Made by a program: the position numbers and the translations under genes. Source: Helichrysum umbraculigerum (Eukaryota > Streptophyta > Magnoliopsida > Asterales > Asteraceae). Taken from it: a stretch of DNA of 64,000 nucleotides. Shown in pieces: positions 57,473 to 64,000 of the stretch (the stretch's first letter is position 1; every line of letters starts with the position of its first letter). Where the stretch lies: contig CATIUR010000001.1 of assembly GCA_949592205.1 (NCBI GenBank), positions 17,809,501 through 17,873,500 of the forward strand, in the 5' to 3' direction. The notes beneath the pieces are model-generated. The model did no database searches. It had not been told where the DNA came from and worked only from the letters and a program-made list of their open reading frames with translations.

Positions 57473-57893
57473 TTTTCATGTTTTATGAAGAAGATGGGGT
57501 ATTTTGGTCATTTCACTTGACTTAACGGAGAAAATTAACGAAATTTGTTAAGTGGGACGATTAGTGAGCGAAAATAACAAATACAGGGATGCCTGGTGAT
57601 ATTTCTTCAAATAAGGGACGGATTGTGATTTTTTGGACAAACACAGGGATGAAACGGGCAATTTTCTCAAACGATTGTATTTTATCACAATACTATTTCT
57701 ACGACTTTGATAAGTCATAGCTTTTGTAACAAACTATTTATTTATGACATCTAAATTACCTTGTTCTGCAATAATCATATGCTCTGAATGCGTGAATGTC
57801 CAAATGATGACGTGACTACCCCCGCGTACTCCATTACACTAATGCTTCCGCTAACCGCGCGTTAATCGCGTACTTACGATTTGGGGGTGTGAC

Positions 57894-58490
57894 ATTGTTA
57901 AATGAGTTGATGGATTATAATGGTGGCCAACGTTCAAAGGTGTATAGGAAGTATATCAAGGTTTTGAATGCAATGTTTTATATTACTTCTACTGACGGGA
58001 GGGTTAACAAGGAACTGAACAATGGTTCCGCCCCGTACACATTTCAGCTAAATGGGCACTTTGTTGCCCCAACATTTTGATGGCCGTCCCAGGTATGCGC
58101 AGCTATATATATACGACACAGAAAACGAAGTTGAAAACCGCTTTTATGCGTTGAGTCGGGCTCTTCCATCAAATCATCATCGTGTGATATTGCGCACAAT
58201 GGTTCAGGAGTTGATAAACATGCTTGATGAGACCAATGATTTGGTCAAAGCATTTAGGATAACGAAAGATATGTTTTGTGCAACTACGACTGCTTGGCAC
58301 TCGAAGACGAGAAGCAAGACAATACAATCTTCCAACGGTTGCTGAAGTAGCTGCGTTAGTGCCAAGCGATGGCAATTCAACAGACTCTAGGGATATAATT
58401 GTTGAAGAGAATGGTGTTGTTAAGCGTATCTCTGAATTGCACCCTAGCTTTATGTTACTCTTACTCTTACATCACGACTCAACGTAAGTG
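57894..58490 (+). pseudogene. Helitron helicase N-terminal fragment (frameshifted)
   Basis: Three overlapping frames together give the conserved N-terminal domain of plant Helitron replicase-helicase: YRKYIKVLNAMFYITS and GSAPYTFQLNG, then (shift near 58070) GRPRYAQLYIYDTENEVENR and INMLDETNDLVKAFR, then (shift near 58280) RREARQYNLPTVAEVAAL and VVKRISELHPSFM. It has two frameshifts, no start and nothing downstream (no Rep HxH motif, no helicase). The chromovirus LTR at 57893 begins exactly where the homologous frame is cut. Confidence 0.85.
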
Positions 58491-58838
58491 GTCCGTAGGT
58501 GAAAACCAAATGTATGATTTTATTAATCTACTTACACAAGACATGATTAACCATATAACCATTTAGTAGCTTAGAAGAAGTTATTCTATATAGGTCTAAA
58601 TTACATTGCATTTCTTGTGGGCGTGGGTCCGGGTGAGTCCGAGGGTGGGGCCGGGTCCTGGAGCCGTTGGGCATAAAAAAAATTGAAAATTAGAAAGAAA
58701 AAAAAAAGGGCATATAGCCGTTTTTTTTACTTTTTTTTCAAATTTTTTTTTAAACACCTCATTTTACCAATACTTCACACTACCATTCTACTTATTTCCT
58801 AACACAAATCAACTCATTTCAAACACACTACCTTACCA
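58491..58838. other. non-coding, probable 5' part of Harbinger remnant
   Basis: It includes a G-rich patch (58618-58670) and A/T runs (58672-58752). The left TIR of a PIF/Harbinger element is expected here, but I find no clear inverse of the right end. Confidence 0.35.
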
Positions 58839-60166
58839 TGTCAAACAACAATAACAAATCCGAATCCAAATCCAAGTCAAACAAAATGAGCAACAAAACA
58901 TTTGTAACGATATGTTGCAAAATTTAATTAACAATCCGCCACCCAACCAACCAACCACCCATCCTCCACCTACGGGCTTTGCAACTTTTGCACCCATTGC
59001 AAATCCTTACACGATGTCACCCGACGACCCCCGAAACACTTACCAACATCAAGGGTGGTACCAAAGCCCCTAATTTTCACCACGAGAACAATGGTCACCA
59101 AACATATACTATGGCACCACCTCATCAAACCCGCTCGGGTACCAACAAACACCTTCAAGCTACTCACAAAACCCATCAAACCCGAACTTCTCCGTACCCG
59201 AAACTCAACATCAACATTTACTAGAAAGTTCAGACGAGACCGAGCCCGAGGCCGAACCTGTATCCGAACCCGAGGCCAAAAATGGCAAAAAAAAATAAAC
59301 GGGTTCAAGTTAGGTGGACCGACGACGAAGCAAGAATATTGGCGGAACGGTGGATACATTGTTCCGAAAATGGTGTCCACGGAAACAATCAATCAAACGA
59401 GAGATTTTGGAGAAACGTCCATTCGGGTTACAATTCGGTCGTTTCAACTAAACATAACCTTAATTCACTAACGGGCAAATGGAATAAAATTTCTCACGAC
59501 GTAAAAGTCTTCGAAGGCATTTACAAAAAATTTAAAAAGGTTTGCCCTCAAAGCGGTGCCGGAGACAACGACATTTTAAACGCGGCCCGAAAAGGTTTTA
59601 AACAACAAATGAAAGGCCGCAAATTTATTTACGAGAGTTGTTGGGATGTACTTAAACATTACCCAAAGTTCTTTACCGAGCAAGGAGTCATGAGCAACAA
59701 ACGCCCATTCCAACCTGAACCCGAAGCCACCGATCTTGGCAGAAACGGCATCCCAATGCCGACGTCTCTAGAAGCAAACATGAGAAACTTGTTCCGAGAC
59801 GACCCAATACGTCATCCACCGGGTTGAAAAACCGCAAGGAGTTCTCAATCCTCGGACGCCAGTTCGTCTTCACGAGGTAGTATTTCGTCCGAAAAACTTG
59901 AGGCCCTTGAACCGGTTAAAAAATCCGCCCAAATATCCGCAGACGCAATAGGAACAATTAAGCAAAACAATATCAAAAAAGTGACGTTTAAGGCGTTGAG
60001 CTTTCTTTGCAAAAACATTCCAAAACGGGCCTCAAAAAAGGAACTAAAAATCATCAAAACGGCTCGCAAAGAAGTCGTCGAAGAATATCAAAATGTGTAC
60101 GGAGGCAACATTTCTGATGAAGAAGAGAACGAGCCCGCGGAAGACAACGAATCGAGATCAGATTAG
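58839..60166 (+). pseudogene. PIF/Harbinger ORF1 (Myb/SANT-like protein), disrupted
   Basis: The Myb/trihelix-like DNA-binding core is intact in one frame from 59282: VQVRWTDDEARILAERW, FWRNVHSGYN, LTGKWNKISHDVKVFEGIY. It is followed by the linker typical of Harbinger-derived ORF1 proteins (KRPFQPEPE). A TGA at 59825 interrupts the same frame, which then continues to 60166 with a Ser-rich segment, a helical Lys-rich part and an acidic end. The Pro/Gln-rich N-terminal part from ATG 58839 lies in other frames, with a shift near the A-run at 59287-59295. The DDE transposase (ORF2) is absent. Known ORF1 proteins help the transposase bind DNA. Confidence 0.75.
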
Positions 60167-60356
60167 GCTACTTTTATTTTTAATTATTCTAATGTTTTTT
60201 TTTTATTTAATTATTGTAATGTTTTTTTTTAATTATTGTAATGTTTTTAATTAATGAAATGTGTTTTATTTTAATTAATTGTGTATTTTTTAATTAATTT
60301 ATTAGTTGTAGTCCCTGGAAAAAAAAAGTGACGGACCACCGTTGGCAGGGTGCTCA

Positions 60357-60500
60357 GTTTCAGTTAGTTTCTGTCAGTTTGTGAAAAAGCTAACGTGACA
60401 CGTCTGTTTCAGTCACTTTCTGCCAGTTTTGTGAAAAAAAGCTGATGTGACACGTCGGTTTCAGTCACTTTCTGTCACCCATTGGGAGTGGTCTAAGTGC
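60357..60500. repeat. right end of Harbinger-like element with 50-bp subterminal repeats
   Basis: A unit GTTTCAGT(C/T)A(C/G)TTTCTG(C/T)CAG followed by GTGACACGTC is present about 2.5 times and ends in CACCCATTGGGAGTGGTCTAA. The terminal CCATTGGGAGTGG and the TAA target fit a PIF/Harbinger terminus. The matching left TIR was not found. Confidence 0.5.
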
Positions 60501-61381
60501 TTCACCGGTTGTTCTTATATCAGAATATCGGAAAATTAAACAAGGCTAAGAAAATGGATGGGCCACCATCTTAGGTGATGTAGCGAGAGATGATGAAGGT
60601 AATGTATCAGTAAGAAGATGACTGTTGGGTTCTCGCAAGGTACAAGTCCATAGCTCGATGTACAAGCAAATAAAAGCATGCTAAATGTTGAATACCATGT
60701 ACAGAAATAAACTAGATAGACTGTCGCACACTTTTAAGTCTTTTTATCGTTTGAATAGTTAATCGATTACATAATGCATATATCGAAACCAAATTTGGAA
60801 GCTTATTAGTTGTTGGAGTGATAGAAGAAGTCGCACATGTGGTACATTCTTAAAGAAAAATGTTAAACATGCATAATTACATACACCTAAAAGCATACCA
60901 AAAAAACTATCGGAACATAAAATTAATGGTCATAAACACGGACATGGATTAAAAATGTATGTGTTAGGCATTAAATTATCTTTATATTTTAAGGATGGTA
61001 AAACTCGATTAAGAAAGTACGTTGCCATCTTATGGCTTAAACCCTGTGTACTATAAATTGATCAGATTTCATGCGTCAATCATACTGTGAAATGGTGGTA
61101 ACTTTTATACAACTCATGCATTGATGTCATGTGTATATACTTATATAATCCTTCCTATAGTTTACCATTTCACGATAGATAACAGAGTATTACGAACGTT
61201 AATCACGACTCATACATGCATCAATCTAGACATGATATAATTTACATAATATTTCATCAGGTTTTTCCATCATCACATTAACACAATTACATATTACTAC
61301 CATTTAATCAACATTTCTCATAGGATATAAACATGAAAACGAAACTTCAAACACCACCTAATCGTCCGTATCTTGCACAAA
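60501..61381. other. intergenic sequence downstream of the NHL gene
   Basis: AT-rich, no repeat boundary or open frame of note. It should hold the 3' UTR and polyadenylation site of the minus-strand gene at 61382 and up. Confidence 0.45.
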
Positions 61382-63793
61382 CTAAGAACAGAATTCTGAT
61401 AATTGAACAGATGAAGTTTGTTTACTACCTTCCACAAAACCCTCAAAGTTGGCATATATATGCCTATCTAAATTCCCACCGGTTTCAAGAAAAACTTCAT
61501 TTTTCTCTTCAACTCTATATGTAGGTTCTTGAACTAACGATAACTTCGGATTAAGGATACCATCAATAGTAATTAAATCCTTCAATTCATCAACTAAATC
61601 GTGGGTTTTGGTTATCTCGTTGTTAACTAAGTCGCCATATTCTAAAAAAGACGTTGATTTCACAGGCGTAGGAATTAAGTCGTCACAATCTATTAAAGAC
61701 ACAGGTTCGAGAGAAGTGGGTGGGGTCTACTAATGATGTTAAGGCCAAAAAGTAGAAAGATTTGAGAGAAAAATAGTGTAAGAAGCTTCTTGAAAACGTG
61801 GTAGAGGTTATTATGACTAGCAAGTACGCTTTTGATGACGAAGTAAAAGGTCACCAGTTGTTTCCCCAGATTGATTTGGTAATGCTTCCATGTCATGTTG
61901 AGATGATAACGGCCTGAAGCTTCCTGTCTACAGAGTTTGGTTAGACATATAGATTATTATGCGGTTTAAAATCCCAAAAAGGTCACCTTCATATTTCATT
62001 TAAATTAGATTATAATATGGTGAGTCAAAAGATGTTTTTTTTTTTTGCAAAATGGGTCAACAGTTTTTGCATAGATATTTAGCGTATCAAAAACGATTAT
62101 AAATTTATATACTAATCTATTTTTTTCAACGAAAGATTTAAGAGGATTATTCATCAAACTTGCCCTTGCGCATGGCTTTCGACCATCTTGAAGAGTTAAA
62201 GATTAAAACACTAACCGTATTAACGTATAGATAAGTAAATGCGTCAAAATTTCCACCTTCAAGTTATATGGTTTATGAACATTTAGTTGGATAGGTCACA
62301 TGTATTAACGTTCAAAATTCAAGTGAAACCTTTTCTTCGGAAAGGAAGGAGTATAATTGGTACATATTTGATGAGAAAAAAGTTCTATTGTGATATGTGG
62401 TGCAACGGATCAACCCGAAATAACCCATTTTGACCCTTTACCCAACCCCCAGTTAATTTATATCAGTAGTTAAAGTTTAGAGAAGCTTACATGAGGGAGG
62501 ACATAAGGACGAATGGCAAATCCAATGATCAAGCCAACTAAACAAGCAACTCCAACACCAATACCCCATGCCACGGTTGATCCCAGTACTGAGAAAAGTA
62601 ATTATTAAGAGTACGTTCTATTCTATTTATAAGCAACATGGAAAATGGGGAAAACTTGGAATCCATTTAGTTGCAGTAAATTTTCTTTAAGTTCCCATCT
62701 ACAATTTACTAGTCACGAGAGGTATACCTGTAGAAAACTAATGCCGAATTTGAAAACGTACTCAAATGCTTTCATCTTCCAGTTTAAAAAACAGACTGAA
62801 TATTCGATAATCTATAATATTAATAGTTGCAAACTATAAAACGGAGTTCTCAAAAGTGTAGTTATGAAGTAGAAAATGGTGAGTTTTCCATTTTCAATAG
62901 AATAGAATTGAACATGTTTTCTGTTTATCCGAATTTCATGATTTTTGTTTTATTTTATCGTTATAATTATTAGCCCACTTTTTTGGAGCTAAACACGCTC
63001 CAGTTTTCCAACTTCAATGTGCATTTGATTATCCTGATGCTTACCAGACCCAGAAGAACTGTTAGCACAATCCTCAGCCTTGAGATCAAGCTGACGAATC
63101 AATCTATTACCATGGTCAGAGATCAACAACGCACACCTTTGAGGATCAAAAGCCAACTCAAAATCATTAGAGAATGTAGCATCCTGTGCAGGTCCATCTG
63201 CTTTGCCCATCTTTTGTACATTTCCCCCAGCAATTGTGCTCACCCCTATTTTTAATGGATTGAACAAAGTATAAGCATTTAGCAACTACAATCCTTCAAT
63301 TAACCAACTGAAACACAATTAAAAAGAGTAGATATCATAAACCTTCCAATGTAAAGTACTACCCCCATTACTTCTGTCTAAAATTATAATATGAAACTCT
63401 GTTAAAGATCATTCATCTATCATTGTCTATTTTGACGATGTATCAAAAAAACTTGGTATTTTTGAAGAAAAAAATCCTACAAGTTAATATTTTGCTAACC
63501 ACCTAAATGTACCCCGAAGTATCATTACAGAAACAATAAAGGAACATAGCAGACATCAAGTGTATACAAGAAGTCAATGACGTGATATGTTAACAACGAA
63601 AAGTTTTGCATGAATAAAACCAATTTACCTGACTTGTTAATTTTTCTAATGACGTGGTTGCTCTTGTCAGCTATATAGATATTGTTTTTACTATCAAGAG
63701 CAAAACTTTTGGGCTTATTAAACATTGCAGAACCCAAATCGCCATCCTTGTACCCAGCATCACCGTTACCAGATAGTTTCTTGATCTCGCTCA
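61382..63793 (-). CDS. NHL-repeat membrane protein, 3' exons (partial; continues past the window)
   Basis: Minus-strand exons are 63793-63629, 63245-63045, 62588-62491 and 61923-61382. The first three junctions have canonical splice sites and agree in phase (1, 1, 0). Exons 1 and 2 encode NHL beta-propeller repeats (KKLSGNGDAGYKDGDLG, NIYIADKSNHVIRKI, STIAGG, ADGPAQDATFSNDFELAFD, LLISDHGNRLIRQ). Exon 3 is a single transmembrane helix (VAWGIGVGVACLVGLIIGFAI). Exon 4 is a cytosolic-side tail. The family resembles Arabidopsis At1g70280-type proteins: signal peptide, NHL propeller, one membrane span. The 5' exons lie beyond 64000. In exon 4 the first frame stops at 61693 while the homologous-looking tail (DCDDLIPTPVKS...) continues one base out of register, so there is an unrecognised intron or a frameshift near 61700. 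Confidence 0.82.
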
Positions 63794-64000
63794 CTACAAA
63801 CAAGAATTACTATATCATCAAAGCAATCACAATATAATCCATATGCAGATATTTTATAGAAAAACACATAAGACATACCAATTCAAGTGCCAATACAGAA
63901 AAATACAAATAAAAATTCGATAAAATGGACTAGCTTCTAAGTTCTAACTATCATCTACAACATCGAGTAACTAGCGTATTGCCTTCAAGGGGGCATGTTG
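63794..64000 (-). other. intron of the NHL gene, truncated by the window end
   Basis: AT-rich sequence upstream (on the minus strand) of the acceptor TTGTTTGTAG at 63794. No further exon is recognisable before 64000. Confidence 0.55.

Larger units (their letters stand above)
53468..57668. mobile_element. Mutator-like element with 173-bp TIRs
   Basis: TIRs are 53468-53640 and 57495-57668, starting GAGAAAATTGCCCGTTTC. Once the solo LTR (54987-57472 plus one TSD copy) is removed, the element is about 1.7 kb. No MURA-like transposase is present. The interior (53722-54986) is non-repetitive with mixed composition and might be captured host sequence (Pack-MULE), but I recognise no gene in it. Confidence 0.88.
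50811..57893 (+). mobile_element. chromovirus-type LTR, + orientation, split by a MULE
   Basis: The LTR parts are about 50811-53467 and 57678-57893. It ends CCGCTAACC...TTTGGGGGTGTGACA, the counterpart of the terminus of the gag-only element LTR. Conserved blocks shared with that LTR are GAGGTGAGTTCACAGCCC (52347), TATGTTTTTCAGGGAATTAG (53291) and TTAGGATGCCA (53362). The left terminus is not clear and may be truncated at the Copia LTR. No internal region is attached, so it behaves as a solo or truncated LTR. Confidence 0.75.

Overview
The window is nuclear DNA of a flowering plant. It is AT-rich and dominated by nested LTR retrotransposons, CACTA, Mutator, Helitron and PIF/Harbinger remnants, plus one recognisable host gene at the right edge. 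The repeat families resemble those common in Asteraceae, but that placement rests on general resemblance and is not proven.

Layout. 1-640: unassigned. 641-1549: remains of a Copia element, two LTR copies head to head. 1550-3898: an LTR-like block in + orientation. 3899-32468: a large minus-strand Ty3-type element (copy A). Its coding region carries gag, protease and a second domain (X) that I do not recognise, and I see no reverse transcriptase or integrase. Copy A is split twice: an 11.4-kb CACTA transposon (9021-20401) sits in its ORF with TSD TTC, and a 7.3-kb chromovirus-like gag-only element (23686-31009, TSD AACTA) sits in its right LTR. 32469-44390: a Sirevirus-like Copia element truncated at both ends, with gag, a broken pol and, downstream of pol, a gene that reads as five exons joined by phase-consistent splice sites. 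44391-48684: a truncated second copy (copy B) of the gag-pro-X element. 48685-50810: the 3' end of another Copia element with one intact LTR. 50811-57893: a chromovirus-type LTR split by a Mutator-like element (53468-57668, 9-bp TSD AAACGATTG), itself split by a solo LTR (54987-57472, TSD TTTTC). 57894-58490: Helitron fragment. 58500-60500: decayed PIF/Harbinger ORF1 region. 61382-64000: the 3' half of an NHL-repeat membrane protein gene on the minus strand.

How the parts relate. Copy B gives the unoccupied version of the CACTA insertion site, so that insertion is proven from within the window. The gag-pro-X family cannot transpose alone and would need polymerase from a relative; the gag-only element likewise. 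The most interesting items are the spliced extra gene of the Sirevirus, preceded by its own TATA-like box and by GCGAGTT boxes that also occur in the element's LTR; the unknown X domain kept co-linear in two copies; and arrays of short CG-containing inverted repeats (GCGAC...GTCGC) placed at the same distance inside three divergent chromovirus LTRs.

All boundaries were read by eye. Statements on family membership come from motif recognition, not searches.
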